A stretch of 64,000 nt of DNA from Paracoccus shanxieyensis (GTDB taxonomy: Bacteria > Pseudomonadota > Alphaproteobacteria > Rhodobacterales > Rhodobacteraceae): positions 1-64,000 of the forward strand of contig NZ_WMII01000017.1 in assembly GCF_009711265.1 (NCBI RefSeq). The letters run 5' to 3'. Of this stretch, positions 15,874 through 25,968 are shown piece after piece. The notes under the pieces were generated by a model. That model ran no database searches. It worked only from the letters and a program-made list of their open reading frames with translations, and had not been told where the DNA came from. Within the stretch, counting starts at the first letter, position 1, and each line of letters starts with the position of its first letter. A program made the translations under genes and the position numbers.

Positions 15874-17265
15874 TCAGTAGCGGTAGTGCTCTGACTTGAA
15901 CGGGCCTTCGGCGGGCACGCCGATATAGTCGGCCTGTTCGGTCGTCAGCTTGCTGAGCTTCACGCCGATCTTGTCCAGATGCAGGCGGGCGACCTTTTCA
16001 TCGAGCGCCTTGGGCAGGATATAGACGCCGGGCTGATAGTCCTCGCCGCGGGTCCACAGCTCGATCTGGGCCAGCGTCTGGTTGGTGAAGCTGGCCGACA
16101 TGACGAAGCTGGGATGGCCGGTCGCATTGCCCAGATTGAGCAGCCGGCCTTCCGAGAGGAGGATGATGCGGTTGCCGGACGGCATCTCGATCAGGTCGAC
16201 CTGATCCTTGACGTTGGTCCATTTGTGGTTCTTCAGCGCTGCGACCTGAATTTCATTGTCGAAATGGCCGATATTGCCGACGATGGCCATATTCTTCATT
16301 TCGCGCATGTGTTCGATGCGGATCACGTCCTTGTTGCCGGTCGTGGTGATGAAGATGTCGGCGGTGGCGACTTCATCTTCCAGCAGCGTGACCTCGAACC
16401 CGTCCATGGCGGCTTGCAGCGCGCAGATCGGGTCGACCTCGGTCACCTTGACGCGGGCGCCCGCGCCGCTGAGCGAGGCGGCAGAGCCTTTGCCCACATC
16501 GCCATAGCCGCAGACCACGGCGACCTTGCCCGCCATCATCACGTCGGTGGCGCGGCGGATGCCGTCGACCAGCGATTCCTTGCAGCCGTATTTGTTGTCG
16601 AATTTCGACTTGGTGACGCTGTCATTGACGTTGATCGCCGGGAAGGGCAGCAGGCCCTTTTTGTGCAGATCATACAGGCGGTGGACGCCGGTGGTGGTTT
16701 CCTCGGACACGCCCTTGATCGCGTTGCGCTGCTGGGTGAACCAGCCGGGGCTGGCGGCAAGGCGCTTGCGGATCTGGGCAAACAGCGCCTCTTCCTCTTC
16801 GCTGGTGGGGGTCGAGATCAGGTCGGTCTCGCCCGCTTCGACCCGTGCGCCCAGCAGGATATACATGCTGGCATCGCCGCCATCGTCCAGGATCATGTTC
16901 GCCGTGCCTTCGGGGAACTGGAAGATCTGGTCGGTATAGGACCAGTATTCCGGCAGTGTTTCGCCCTTGATGGCAAAGACCGGGATGCCCGCCTGAGCGA
17001 TGGCCGCCGCCGCGTGGTCCTGGGTCGAGAAGATGTTGCACGACGCCCAGCGGACCTCGGCCCCCAGCGCCACCAGCGTTTCGATCAGCACGCCGGTCTG
17101 GATGGTCATGTGCAGCGACCCGGCGATGCGCGCGCCTTTCAGAGGCTGCGCTTCGCCGTATTCGGCACGCAGTGCCATCAGGCCGGGCATTTCGATTTCG
17201 GCGATGTCCAGTTCCTTGCGACCGTAATCGGCAAGGGCGATGTCGCGGATGATATGGTCGGTCAT
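15874..17265 (-). CDS. ahcY: Adenosylhomocysteinase
   Basis: AhcY splits S-adenosylhomocysteine into adenosine and homocysteine with a bound NAD, which keeps the methyl cycle running. The start at 17265 ([19 protein letters not shown]) follows GAGG and matches the family N-terminus; the longest frame adds 13 unlikely residues. The 463-residue protein contains LAGSLHMT-like substrate residues ([12 protein letters not shown]), the NAD-binding [15 protein letters not shown] motif, and the invariant C-terminal PFKSEHYRY. No metK or metF lies nearby. I could not recognise a SAH riboswitch in the short leader. Confidence 0.97.
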   Translation of the reverse strand: MTDHIIRDIALADYGRKELDIAEIEMPGLMALRAEYGEAQPLKGARIAGSLHMTIQTGVLIETLVALGAEVRWASCNIFSTQDHAAAAIAQAGIPVFAIKGETLPEYWSYTDQIFQFPEGTANMILDDGGDASMYILLGARVEAGETDLISTPTSEEEEALFAQIRKRLAASPGWFTQQRNAIKGVSEETTTGVHRLYDLHKKGLLPFPAINVNDSVTKSKFDNKYGCKESLVDGIRRATDVMMAGKVAVVCGYGDVGKGSAASLSGAGARVKVTEVDPICALQAAMDGFEVTLLEDEVATADIFITTTGNKDVIRIEHMREMKNMAIVGNIGHFDNEIQVAALKNHKWTNVKDQVDLIEMPSGNRIILLSEGRLLNLGNATGHPSFVMSASFTNQTLAQIELWTRGEDYQPGVYILPKALDEKVARLHLDKIGVKLSKLTTEQADYIGVPAEGPFKSEHYRY

Positions 17266-17328
17266 GGCTATGCCTCGCAAAACAGGTTGCCAGCGCCATA
17301 TCATCTGCGGGGCAGGGCTGCAAACCGC

Positions 17329-17757
17329 CTAGCGGGCCAGCCCCACGCGGGTCAGATAGGCGCTGGGATTTGCGCCCGTCGTAAAGCCGGTCCCCGAGGC
17401 GATGATGCAGCTTGTCGCGTCGGCGCGTTCCAGCACCACGGTCCATGTGCCCATCTGTTCCGAGCCCCACAGCGCGGTGTCGCCGCCATTGCTGCCTATG
17501 CGGGCTTCGCCGAATTCGTTGGTCAGGCTTTGTTCGACCTGGGCGCGGTGGTCGCACCACGGCTTGTCCGGGCTGACATCGGTGGTCGGCGGCAGCGAGC
17601 GCGCCATCTCGCGGACCTCACGCGGGTCCATCCCGGCGACGGCGGACCAACCCTGCGGCTGGGCCATGTTGTCTTCGCGCGTGGTAATGGCCGCGCTGGC
17701 GGGCAGGGCAATCATCGTGGCCAGCCCTGCGGCGGCGATCTTGGTCATCATCCTCAT
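17329..17757 (-). CDS. Hypothetical secreted protein
   Basis: The 142-residue product starts MRMMTKIAAAGLATMIALPA and has a signal peptide with cleavage after PASAA; AAGGA lies seven bases upstream, and the ATG one codon earlier (17760) is the alternative. The mature part contains two cysteines (near WCDHR and SCIIAS) that could form a disulfide and ends SAYLTRVGLAR. I do not recognise a family. It is divergent from glk, with 136 bases between them, and lies 63 bases upstream of ahcY on the same strand. Confidence 0.7.
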   Translation of the reverse strand: MRMMTKIAAAGLATMIALPASAAITTREDNMAQPQGWSAVAGMDPREVREMARSLPPTTDVSPDKPWCDHRAQVEQSLTNEFGEARIGSNGGDTALWGSEQMGTWTVVLERADATSCIIASGTGFTTGANPSAYLTRVGLAR

Positions 17758-17893
17758 CATCCGATCCTTTCGCTTTCGCGTCGATCTGAGGAAAAAACGC
17801 CCTGCGCGGGCTTGGGTTCCGACCCGGCGCTGGCAGGCCGCGCCACAATCGCCTAACAATGCGGCGCGACACGCAATTCCAAAGGAGCGGAAC

Positions 17894-18814
17894 ATGGCGA
17901 TCTTGCTGGCGGATGTGGGCGGCACCAACGCACGGCTTGCGCTGGCCGATACGCAGGGCATCCGCGCGGACAGCATCACCCGGTTTCGCGGCGACGATCA
18001 CCCGGATTTCGATCAGGTGGTGCAGCTGTTCCTGCAACAGCAGGGCAGCCCGCAGATCGAGGCGGTCTGCGTGGATGTCGCCGGTCCCGTGGCGCATGGC
18101 AAGGCGCGGCTGACCAATCGCGACTGGTCGTTTTCCGAAACCCGGCTGATCGACCTGACCGGCGCAACCCGTGCGCGGCTGATCAATGACCTGATTGCCC
18201 TGGGCTATGCGACGCCGGCCTTGTCGGGTGAGGCCGCGGGGTTCTTGCTGGGCACGCCGCAGCCGGGCGGCAATGGTCAGCGGCTGGTGGTCAATGCGGG
18301 CACAGGCTTCAACGTCTGCGCCGTGAAGGTCCTGCCGGATGGCGGCATCGCCTGTCTTGAGGCCGAGGAGGGCCATACCCGCCTGCCGGTCTCGGTCGAA
18401 CGCCCCCTGCGCGAGGTGCTGGGTGCCAAGGCCGACACGCTCGATTCGGTCGAAGAGCTGTTCGCCGGGCGGGGCTTGTCCAATCTGCACGCGCTGCGGA
18501 CGGATACAAAGCCCGTGCGCGCCGAAGATGTCGTGGCCGCCGCCGATGCCCGGCAGCCGCAGGCGATGGCGACCTGTGATCTCTATGCCCGCCTTTTCGG
18601 GCTGATCTGTCGCGAACTGGCGCTGCGTTTCATGCCGATGGAGGGCATGTTCCTTGCCGGAAGCGTGGCCCGCAGCGCGACCCAAAGGCTTGATATCTTT
18701 GCCGAGGCATTCCGGTCGGATCCGCTGATGGCGCAGATCCCCCAGGCCGTGCCCATCGGCGTCATCCGCGACGACATGGCCGCGCTGGAAGGGTGTCTGG
18801 CGGCGATCCGCTGA
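17894..18814 (+). CDS. glk: Glucokinase
   Basis: Glk phosphorylates glucose with ATP. The ATG at 17894 follows AAGGAG by seven bases. The 306-residue product has the bacterial glucokinase phosphate-1 loop LADVGGTNARLAL (5-17), a DVAGPV motif, the NDLIALGYA stretch, VNAGTGFNVC in the adenosine-binding region and EEGHTRLP. These fit the Glk family rather than ROK kinases, which carry a zinc-binding cysteine motif that is absent. It is followed after 88 bases by tamA. Confidence 0.92.
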   Translation: MAILLADVGGTNARLALADTQGIRADSITRFRGDDHPDFDQVVQLFLQQQGSPQIEAVCVDVAGPVAHGKARLTNRDWSFSETRLIDLTGATRARLINDLIALGYATPALSGEAAGFLLGTPQPGGNGQRLVVNAGTGFNVCAVKVLPDGGIACLEAEEGHTRLPVSVERPLREVLGAKADTLDSVEELFAGRGLSNLHALRTDTKPVRAEDVVAAADARQPQAMATCDLYARLFGLICRELALRFMPMEGMFLAGSVARSATQRLDIFAEAFRSDPLMAQIPQAVPIGVIRDDMAALEGCLAAIR

Positions 18815-18902
18815 AAAACCCGAGGAATCTGGGTCCCGGCGCTGGATTTCACGGCCCATGCCTGCAAGACTGCGGAAAACAGCCGAGACAGGGCGGGCAG
18901 GA

Positions 18903-20795
18903 ATGAAACGACTTCTTTGGGCAGGCACCGCTGCCGCATTGGTCATGAGCGCGGGCAGCGGGGTCGTGCTGGCGCAATCCGGGTCGTCGTCTTCGGCATC
19001 CTCGCCCTTTTCGGGCTGGTTCGGCGGGACCGATGGCAATGAGGCCTCGCCCGTTGACATTGATATCCAGATCGGCGGCACGGATGAGGATATCCTGCCC
19101 TTGGTGCGCAATACCTCGCTGCTGATCAGTGCGCAGAGCGAAGGGCGCGTGACCGGGCAGGACATTCTGGCGGCGGCGCGGGGCGATTATGCCCGCATCC
19201 TGGGTGTGCTTTACGATCAGGGCTATTTCTCGGGGCTGATCGACATCAAGCTGGACGGGGTCGAGGCCGCGCAGATCGCGCCGCTGGATGCGCCCCGGAT
19301 CGTGCGCAAGGTGCAGGTCAGTGTCGATCCCGGCCCGCGTTTCCGCTATAGCCGGGCCGAGATCGGGCCGCTGGCGCCCGGAACCGATCTGCCCGGCGAT
19401 TACCGCGCGGGGGGCGTCGCCCGCACCGGCGACATGACGACGGCGGCCACGCGCTCGGTCACGCGCTGGCGCGAGGTGGGCCATGCCAAGGCGGCCGTCG
19501 GCGACGACCAGATCATTGCCGACCATGCCGCCAATACCATCGACAGCCGCATCGCGCTGGCACCGGGTCCCAGCCTGACCTTCGGCAAGCTCAGCATTCG
19601 CGGCTATGACCGCATGTCCGAACGCCGGTTGCGCAAGATCGCGGGCTTTCCCGAAGGCCAGCGCTTCGATCCCGAGAAGCTGGAGGATGTGCGCAAGCGT
19701 CTGCGGCGGTCCGGCGTCTTTTCGACCATCACGCTGAGCGAGGCGGATTATGTCGGACCTGACAATACGCTGGACGTCGATCTGCTGGTCGTCGAACAGA
19801 AGCTGCGCCGCATCGGGGGCGGGTTCGAGTTCTCGAACACAGAAGGTCTGGCCCTGACCGGCTATTGGATGCATCGCAACCTGCTGGGCGGGGGCGAAAG
19901 GCTGCGCGTCGATGCCGGGATCACCGATATCGGGGCCAAGGATTCCGGGCAGGATTACAACCTTGGCGTCCGCATCGACCGGCCCGCCACCATCACGGCC
20001 GACACGACCGGCTATGTCGAGGCCATCGTGACCGACGAACAGGAAGAGGATTACGACCAGAAGACCGGCACATTCGGGCTGGGCTTCACCTATCAGCCCA
20101 GCGATGAATTCATCGCCGATATCGGTCTGCAATTCCGGGCGCTGCGGGTGGATGACGAAAGCGGACGCTCGAACTTCCGGCTGTTCGCCTTGCCCATGTC
20201 CGTCACATCCGATCAGCGCGACGACAAGACCGACGCCAAGCAGGGCTACTGGCTTTACGGCAGCGTGACGCCGTTCTTTGGCCTGCAGGATGAAACCGGC
20301 AGCGGCGCGCAGGTCATCTCGGAGGGGCGGAAATATTACAGCTTCGGCGCGGATGACAAATTCACGCTGGCGGGCCGCGCGCGTCTGGGCACGGTGATCG
20401 GGCCCGACATCGATCAGGTGCCGCGCGACTATCTGTTCTATTCCGGTGGCGGCGGCACGGTGCGCGGTCATTCCTATGAATCGCTGGGCGTCGAGGTGAT
20501 CCCCGGCGAAACCGGCCCGGTCAAGACCGGCGGCATGTCCATCGTCACCCTGACCGCCGAGGCGCGGGTGCAGGTGCGCGAAAAGATCGGGCTTGCGCTG
20601 TTTGCCGATGCGGGCCGGGTCTGGGAAGAGGAAGCGTTTTCGGGCGACAGCGGCTGGCAGGCGGGCGCGGGGGCGGGCATCCGCTACAAGACGCCCATCG
20701 GGCCGCTGCGCTTTGACATCGCCACGCCTGTCGGCGGCGGCGATGGCGATAGCGGCGGGATTCAGGTCTATATCGGACTGGGGCAGGCATTCTGA
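18903..20795 (+). CDS. tamA: Translocation and assembly module outer-membrane protein TamA
   Basis: TamA is a BamA-like (Omp85) outer-membrane barrel that works with TamB. The start at 18903 (MKRLLWAGTAAALVMSAGSG) gives a signal peptide ending near VLAQS; the longer frame lacks a ribosome site. The 630-residue product has periplasmic POTRA repeats (about 60-300, including KVQVSVDPGPRFRYSRAEIG) and a C-terminal barrel with the Omp85 surface antigen motifs GGGTVRGHSYESLG and IRYKTPIGPLRFDIA. The stop overlaps the tamB start (TGATG at 20793-20797), which implies coupled translation. Confidence 0.93.
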   Translation: MKRLLWAGTAAALVMSAGSGVVLAQSGSSSSASSPFSGWFGGTDGNEASPVDIDIQIGGTDEDILPLVRNTSLLISAQSEGRVTGQDILAAARGDYARILGVLYDQGYFSGLIDIKLDGVEAAQIAPLDAPRIVRKVQVSVDPGPRFRYSRAEIGPLAPGTDLPGDYRAGGVARTGDMTTAATRSVTRWREVGHAKAAVGDDQIIADHAANTIDSRIALAPGPSLTFGKLSIRGYDRMSERRLRKIAGFPEGQRFDPEKLEDVRKRLRRSGVFSTITLSEADYVGPDNTLDVDLLVVEQKLRRIGGGFEFSNTEGLALTGYWMHRNLLGGGERLRVDAGITDIGAKDSGQDYNLGVRIDRPATITADTTGYVEAIVTDEQEEDYDQKTGTFGLGFTYQPSDEFIADIGLQFRALRVDDESGRSNFRLFALPMSVTSDQRDDKTDAKQGYWLYGSVTPFFGLQDETGSGAQVISEGRKYYSFGADDKFTLAGRARLGTVIGPDIDQVPRDYLFYSGGGGTVRGHSYESLGVEVIPGETGPVKTGGMSIVTLTAEARVQVREKIGLALFADAGRVWEEEAFSGDSGWQAGAGAGIRYKTPIGPLRFDIATPVGGGDGDSGGIQVYIGLGQAF

Positions 20796-23700
20796 TGAAA
20801 ACCATGCGCGCACCTTTGTTCGTGTTCCTGTGGCTGGCCTTGCTGGTGCCGTTCCTTGCCCTGGCGCAGGATGAACAGCCCCGGCCCGGCAGCGCGGCGC
20901 AGATCTCGCAAGAAGTCGATGACGATCAGGGGTTCATTACCCGCTTCTTGCAGGAAAAGCTGTCCGGTGCGGGTCGTCAGGTTCATATCGAGGGCTTCCG
21001 GGGGGCGCTGTCCTCGCGCGCGACCTTTGATCGCATGACCATTGCCGATGATGACGGCGTGTGGATCACGCTGGAAAACGGCGCGATGCAATGGAGCCGC
21101 TCGGCGCTGCTGCGTCGCCGCGTGGACATCAACGAACTGGTTGCCGAGCGGGTCATCCTGCCGCGCCTGCCCTCGGGGGGCAGCGAAACGGCGGCGCCGC
21201 AGGCCGAGGCGCGGGAGTTTTCGCTGCCGCAACTGCCGGTCGGCGTGAACATCGCCAAGATCACCGTGGGCCGGGTCGAGCTGGGCGAGCCGATCATCGG
21301 GCAGGAGGCGGTGCTGTCCATCGATGGCAGCATGAACCTTGCCAATGGCGAAGGTGCGACCAAGCTGACGATCAACCGCGTCGACGGGCCGCGCGGGCAG
21401 TTTCTGCTGGATACCTCGTTTTCCAACGAAACGCGGGTGCTGGGGCTGAACCTGCAACTGGACGAAGATGCGGGCGGGCTGTTTACCAATATCGTCAAGA
21501 TGAATGGCCGCCCATCGATCCGGGGCACGATCGAGGGCACCGGGCCGCTGTCGAATTACACCGCCAACATCAATCTGGACACGAACGGCCAGCCGCGCAT
21601 CAACGGCACGGTGTCCGTTCAATCCGAAGAACGCGACGGCGCGCCGGGCACGGCTTTCAGCGCCAATCTGGGCGGCGATATTGCCAGCCTGACCTCGCCC
21701 GACAATCAGCAATTCTTCGAGGGCGAATCCGTCATCCGCGCCAATGGCTGGCGCGGGGCCGACGGCCGGCTGCTGATCCCGGAACTGAAGATCGCCACGG
21801 GTGCGCTGGATCTGTCCGGTTCGGTCGCGACCACGGCGCAGGGCGCGCCGGAAAGCGCCAAGCTGACGCTGCTTCTGGGCGAAGATGCCGGGGCCACGCA
21901 ATTGCCGGTGGGCCTGCCCACGGGCGATGTGGCGACCACCGTGCGCTCGGGCAGCTTGCGGCTGGATTACGACGCGGCGCAGGGGCAGGGCTGGCAACTG
22001 GTCGGGCGCGTGGGCGATATCCATCGCCCCGATATCAGCCTGTCCGAGCTGCGCATCGACGGCCGGGGCCGCGTGATCCTGACCGAAGCGCAGGCGCTGG
22101 ATCAGGTGCGCGGCTGGGTCGCCTTCGGCATGGACGATCTGCTGCCCGCCGATCCGGCGCTGGCCAGCGCGCTTGGCACGACGCTGAACGGCGGTCTGAA
22201 CTTTTCGTTCGCGCCCGGCAATGCGCTGAGCTTCTGGGGCATGAACATCAACGGCGACGAATTCGGCCTGCGCGGCGAAACCACCGTGTCGGGCCTCAGC
22301 AGCGGCATCGCGCTGTCGGGCAATGTCACCGCGCGGCATGACAACCTGTCGCGCTTTTCCCAGCTTGCCGACCGGGATCTGGGCGGCAGCGCCGAAGCGA
22401 CGATCAAGGGCCGCTATGCGCTGCTGGGCAAGTCCTTTGATATCGACACGCAGATTCTGGGCAATGACATCCGCGTCGGACAGGCCAATGCCGACCGGCT
22501 GCTGGACGGCACCTCGCGCATCGATCTTAGCGCCAAGCGCGACACCAGCGGCATCCAGCTGCGCCGCCTGACGGTGAATGCGCAGAACCTGACGGCCGAA
22601 GCGCAGGGCTTTCTCAGCACATGGGCCAGCGACCTGACGGCCACCATCACCATGCCCGACCTGTCCGTGGCCGATCCGAAATATGCCGGCGGCATCCGCA
22701 CCGATGCGCATCTGACCGGCGCGGCGGGTGCGCGCAAGCTGGTGCTGAACGGCGATGCCACCGACCTTAAGATCGGGATGCCCGAGGTCGACGGCGCCTT
22801 CAGCGGCGAGACGCGCCTTGCCATCGAGCTTCTGGAAAAGGACGGCGCATACGAATTGCAGAAATTCGATCTGGCCAACCCGCAATTGCAGGCCGATGGC
22901 AGCGGCACGTTTTCAGCCGAGGATCTGAATGGCCAGCTGAACTTCGCGATGCCGGATCTGGCGGTGCTGGGGCGCGGTTTCTCGGGCGGGCTGACGGCGC
23001 AGGCCAGTGCCACGCAGGCGGGCGGCGCGCGCCAGATCAAGCTGACCGGGCGCGGCACGGATCTGCGGTTCGGCCAGCAGGATGTGGACGGCGCCCTGAC
23101 CGGCGAGACGCTGCTGGATCTGGATGCCGAAGAACGCGACGGCAATATCACGGTCCGCACCTTCAACCTGAACAACCAGCAGCTTTCGGCGACCGCGCAG
23201 GGCACGCTGGGCGCGGCGGGCACGGATATGACCGGGCAGGTGGATGTCAGATCGCTGGCCAGCTTCGGGCGCGGTTGGCGGGGTGCGCTGAATGCGCAGG
23301 GCAGTTTCCGCGATGACGGCACCGGCGCGCGGCTGCTGGATGTGACCGGCACCGGGCGCGATCTGTCCTTCGGGCAGGCGCAGCTTGACGGCGCGCTGAC
23401 CGGCGCGACGCAGCTTGCCATCCGGGGGACCGAGCGCGACGGCACCTTCCGGATCGAGACCGCCCGCGTCGAAAACCCCCGTCTGAACCTGAATGCCCAA
23501 GGTCAGGTGGGCCGGGGCACCACCGATCTAAGCGCCGATCTGCGCGCCGACGATCTGCGTTTCCTTGGCGGCGGTTTCCGCGGCGCGGTGCAGGCGCAGG
23601 CCAGCGTCAAGGATCAGCAGGGCGGCGGTCGCGCCATTGCCGCCAATGGCTCGGCGCGCGGCCTTGCCGTCGGCAACGCGCAGGCCGATGCCGTGCTGGC

Positions 23701-25324
23701 CGGGCAGACGACCTTTGATCTGGCGGCGCAGCAGCGCGCGAATGGCAGCCTGACGGTCAGCCGCCTGCTGGCCGAAAACCCGCAATTCCGCATCACCGGC
23801 AACGGCTCTCCGAACGAGGGGGTCAATCTGGACGCCCGCCTGAACAATCTGGGCGTCGTGGTGCCCGGCTATCCCGGCGCGGCCGAGGTCAGGGGCCGCA
23901 TCCAGAACACCGGCAATGCCTATCAGCTTGATCTGAACGCGACGGCGCCGGGCGATACGCAGGCGCAGATCACCGGCTCGGTCGCAGGGAATTTCCAGAC
24001 CATGGATGTGCGCGTGCAGGGCTCGGGCAATGCGGCGGCGGCCAATCCGTTCCTGCGCACCCGCAGCGTCGAAGGCCCGCTGAGCTTCGATCTGCGGCTG
24101 AACGGCGCGCCTTCGCTGGATGCGCTGACCGGGCGCGTGGCGCTGAATGGCGGGCGTCTGGCCGAGCCGCGCTTCGGGCTTTCCATCAGCGCGCTGAATG
24201 CGGCGGCGAATTTCAACGGCGGCCGCATCGGCGTCGATGTCGATGGCGCGGTCGAAGGCGGCGGCACGCTGACGGTGGATGGCGATGTGACGCTGACGGG
24301 CAATCGTCCGATGGATCTGACGGTGCGCGCCAATGGCGTCGTGCTGCGCGATCCGAACCTGTATGAGACGCGCGCCGACGGCACGATCCGCATCACCTCC
24401 AGCGGGGGCGGCGCGCCGCTGATCGCCGGACGGGTCGATCTGGGCACGACGGAAATCCGCATCCCCTCGACCGGGCTTGGCGGCGCAAGGCCGATCCCGA
24501 ACATCATCCACCGGTCGGAACGTCCGCCGCAGCGCCAGACCCGCGCCAAGGCCGGTCTGCTGGAATTCCCCAGCGAGGCCTCGCGGCAGGCGGGCATGAC
24601 CGCGCCGCCCGCCACGCCGCCCGCCGTGCCCGCGCGCTTTGATCTGACCATCTCGGCCCCCGATCAGGTGTTCATTCGCGGCCGCGGCGTCGATGCCGAA
24701 CTGGGCGGAGAGATCCGCGTGACCGGCGACGCGCGCACGCCGATCCCCATCGGCCAGCTTGAACTGATCCGGGGTCGCGTCGATCTGCTGGGCAAACGCT
24801 TCAACCTGACCGAAGGTCTGATCGAGTTGCAGGGCAGTCTGATCCCGGTCATCCGGCTGGTGGCCGAAACCGTGCAGGACAGCATCACCACCCGCATCAT
24901 CATCGACGGCGAGGCCCGCGATCCCGACATCACCTTTGAATCCTCGCCCGACATGCCCGAGGAAGAGGTGCTGTCGCAACTGCTGTTCGGGCGCGGGCTG
25001 GACAATATCAGCGCCCTGCAGGCCGCCCAGCTTGCCAGCGCGGTGGCGACGCTGGCCGGGCGCGGTGGCGATGGCATCGTCGGGCGGCTGCGCGCCTCGA
25101 CCGGGCTGGACGATCTGGACCTAACGACCGACGACCAGGGCAATGTCTCGGTCCGGGCGGGCAAGTATCTGTCCCAGAACCTTTACACCGATGTCGAGGT
25201 CGGCGGCGAAGGCACCACCAAGCTGAACCTGAACCTTGATGTCTCCAGAAGCCTGACCGCACGCGGATCCGTGGCCAGCGACGGCGAAAGCACGCTGGGG
25301 CTGTTTTACGAACGGGATTACTGA
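20795..25324 (+). CDS. tamB: Translocation and assembly module inner-membrane protein TamB
   Basis: TamB is an inner-membrane-anchored protein with a long periplasmic beta-taco groove that spans to TamA and is implicated in phospholipid transport and outer-membrane assembly. The 1509-residue product has an N-terminal anchor (LFVFLWLALLVPFLALA, about 7-23). The C-terminal DUF490 domain contains LIRGRVDLLGKRFNLTEGLI, then EVLSQLLFGRGLDNIS, and ends GESTLGLFYERDY. Residues about 645-1043 hold four tandem repeats of 99-100 residues, described as a separate repeat. It is encoded directly after tamA. Confidence 0.94.
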   Translation: MKTMRAPLFVFLWLALLVPFLALAQDEQPRPGSAAQISQEVDDDQGFITRFLQEKLSGAGRQVHIEGFRGALSSRATFDRMTIADDDGVWITLENGAMQWSRSALLRRRVDINELVAERVILPRLPSGGSETAAPQAEAREFSLPQLPVGVNIAKITVGRVELGEPIIGQEAVLSIDGSMNLANGEGATKLTINRVDGPRGQFLLDTSFSNETRVLGLNLQLDEDAGGLFTNIVKMNGRPSIRGTIEGTGPLSNYTANINLDTNGQPRINGTVSVQSEERDGAPGTAFSANLGGDIASLTSPDNQQFFEGESVIRANGWRGADGRLLIPELKIATGALDLSGSVATTAQGAPESAKLTLLLGEDAGATQLPVGLPTGDVATTVRSGSLRLDYDAAQGQGWQLVGRVGDIHRPDISLSELRIDGRGRVILTEAQALDQVRGWVAFGMDDLLPADPALASALGTTLNGGLNFSFAPGNALSFWGMNINGDEFGLRGETTVSGLSSGIALSGNVTARHDNLSRFSQLADRDLGGSAEATIKGRYALLGKSFDIDTQILGNDIRVGQANADRLLDGTSRIDLSAKRDTSGIQLRRLTVNAQNLTAEAQGFLSTWASDLTATITMPDLSVADPKYAGGIRTDAHLTGAAGARKLVLNGDATDLKIGMPEVDGAFSGETRLAIELLEKDGAYELQKFDLANPQLQADGSGTFSAEDLNGQLNFAMPDLAVLGRGFSGGLTAQASATQAGGARQIKLTGRGTDLRFGQQDVDGALTGETLLDLDAEERDGNITVRTFNLNNQQLSATAQGTLGAAGTDMTGQVDVRSLASFGRGWRGALNAQGSFRDDGTGARLLDVTGTGRDLSFGQAQLDGALTGATQLAIRGTERDGTFRIETARVENPRLNLNAQGQVGRGTTDLSADLRADDLRFLGGGFRGAVQAQASVKDQQGGGRAIAANGSARGLAVGNAQADAVLAGQTTFDLAAQQRANGSLTVSRLLAENPQFRITGNGSPNEGVNLDARLNNLGVVVPGYPGAAEVRGRIQNTGNAYQLDLNATAPGDTQAQITGSVAGNFQTMDVRVQGSGNAAAANPFLRTRSVEGPLSFDLRLNGAPSLDALTGRVALNGGRLAEPRFGLSISALNAAANFNGGRIGVDVDGAVEGGGTLTVDGDVTLTGNRPMDLTVRANGVVLRDPNLYETRADGTIRITSSGGGAPLIAGRVDLGTTEIRIPSTGLGGARPIPNIIHRSERPPQRQTRAKAGLLEFPSEASRQAGMTAPPATPPAVPARFDLTISAPDQVFIRGRGVDAELGGEIRVTGDARTPIPIGQLELIRGRVDLLGKRFNLTEGLIELQGSLIPVIRLVAETVQDSITTRIIIDGEARDPDITFESSPDMPEEEVLSQLLFGRGLDNISALQAAQLASAVATLAGRGGDGIVGRLRASTGLDDLDLTTDDQGNVSVRAGKYLSQNLYTDVEVGGEGTTKLNLNLDVSRSLTARGSVASDGESTLGLFYERDY
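22727..23923 (+). repeat. Four tandem 99-100-residue repeats inside tamB
   Basis: Repeat units begin at 22727, 23024, 23324 and 23624, so the period is 297, 300 and 300 bases. Each protein unit starts GAR(K/Q/L), followed by a DLxFGQxxVDGALTGxTxLxL core and then ERDG; the cores read DGAFSGETRLAI, DGALTGETLLDL and DGALTGATQLAI, and the fourth is diverged (DAVLAGQTTFDL). They are in frame and would extend the beta-taco groove. The match is clear at protein level; DNA identity was not computed. Confidence 0.8.
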
Positions 25325-25330
25325 GGAAAT

Positions 25331-25352
25331 GGCCGGCCCTGCGGGGCTGGCC
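25331..25352 (+). terminator. GC-rich stem after tamB
   Basis: GGCCGGCCC and GGGGCTGGCC form an imperfect stem around TGC, seven bases after the tamB stop codon. It is followed by GTCATTCC rather than a run of T, so it is a weak candidate for the end of the tamA-tamB transcript. The rest of the 131-base gap up to the next gene shows no clear signal. Confidence 0.3.
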
Positions 25353-25455
25353 GTCATTCCCCCCAAATCCGTAAGTCTGTTTCACCGCGTCCCGCGATAG
25401 TCTGGGCCGCGCGTCCCGGCTAGCCCTTGGCTGTCGGTGCGCGTCAGGGGGGAAC

Positions 25456-25968
25456 ATGCTGACCGGGTTCGTTCTGTTCTATGTCGGCGCCGTTCTGGTC
25501 ATCAACGGCCTTTGGCTTCTGGGCCGTATCGACGGGCGCGAGATCGTGGTCATCAACCTTGTCACCGCCCTTGTGTCCGGAGCGGTCGTGCTGCGCGATG
25601 CCTTTGGTCCCGGCGCGGACGCGGGTTCGATCCGAAACGCCACGCTGTCACTCTTGTTCTGCACGACCTATCTGTGGGTGGCGTGGAACCGGTTTTCCGG
25701 CGCGGACGGTCGCGGACTGGGATGGTTCAGCCTGTTCGTGGCGGTGACGGCGCTGCCCGTCGCGGCACGCGCGTTTCACGATGCGGTTTCCGGCGCACAG
25801 ATCTGGATGGCTGCGAACTGGCTGGCATGGGCCGTGCTGTGGTTTCTGTATTTCCTGCTTTTGGCCCTGCGCCGACCCATCACCCGCCAGGCCGGTTGGG
25901 TCACGCTGATGCTTGGGATCGTCACCGGCTGGTTGTCGGGCTATCTGCTGATCGAGGGTCTGCTTTAA
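25456..25968 (+). CDS. AmiS/UreI-family small-amide or urea channel
   Basis: The 170-residue protein consists almost wholly of membrane helices (about six), beginning MLTGFVLFYVGAVLVINGLW and containing LLFCTTYLWVAWNRFSGADG and WLAWAVLWFLYFLLLALRR, which are typical of the AmiS/UreI family. Known members pass urea or short amides and sit beside urease or amidase genes. Here no such gene adjoins; the only amidase in the window is about 8 kb away on the other strand. A GGGGGG stretch precedes the ATG. The stop overlaps that of the convergent VOC gene. Confidence 0.8.
   Translation: MLTGFVLFYVGAVLVINGLWLLGRIDGREIVVINLVTALVSGAVVLRDAFGPGADAGSIRNATLSLLFCTTYLWVAWNRFSGADGRGLGWFSLFVAVTALPVAARAFHDAVSGAQIWMAANWLAWAVLWFLYFLLLALRRPITRQAGWVTLMLGIVTGWLSGYLLIEGLL

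Noticed and set aside
17266..17328. Possible SAH riboswitch before ahcY
   Set aside because: The gap is only 63 bases, and I could not find the conserved core or pseudoknot.
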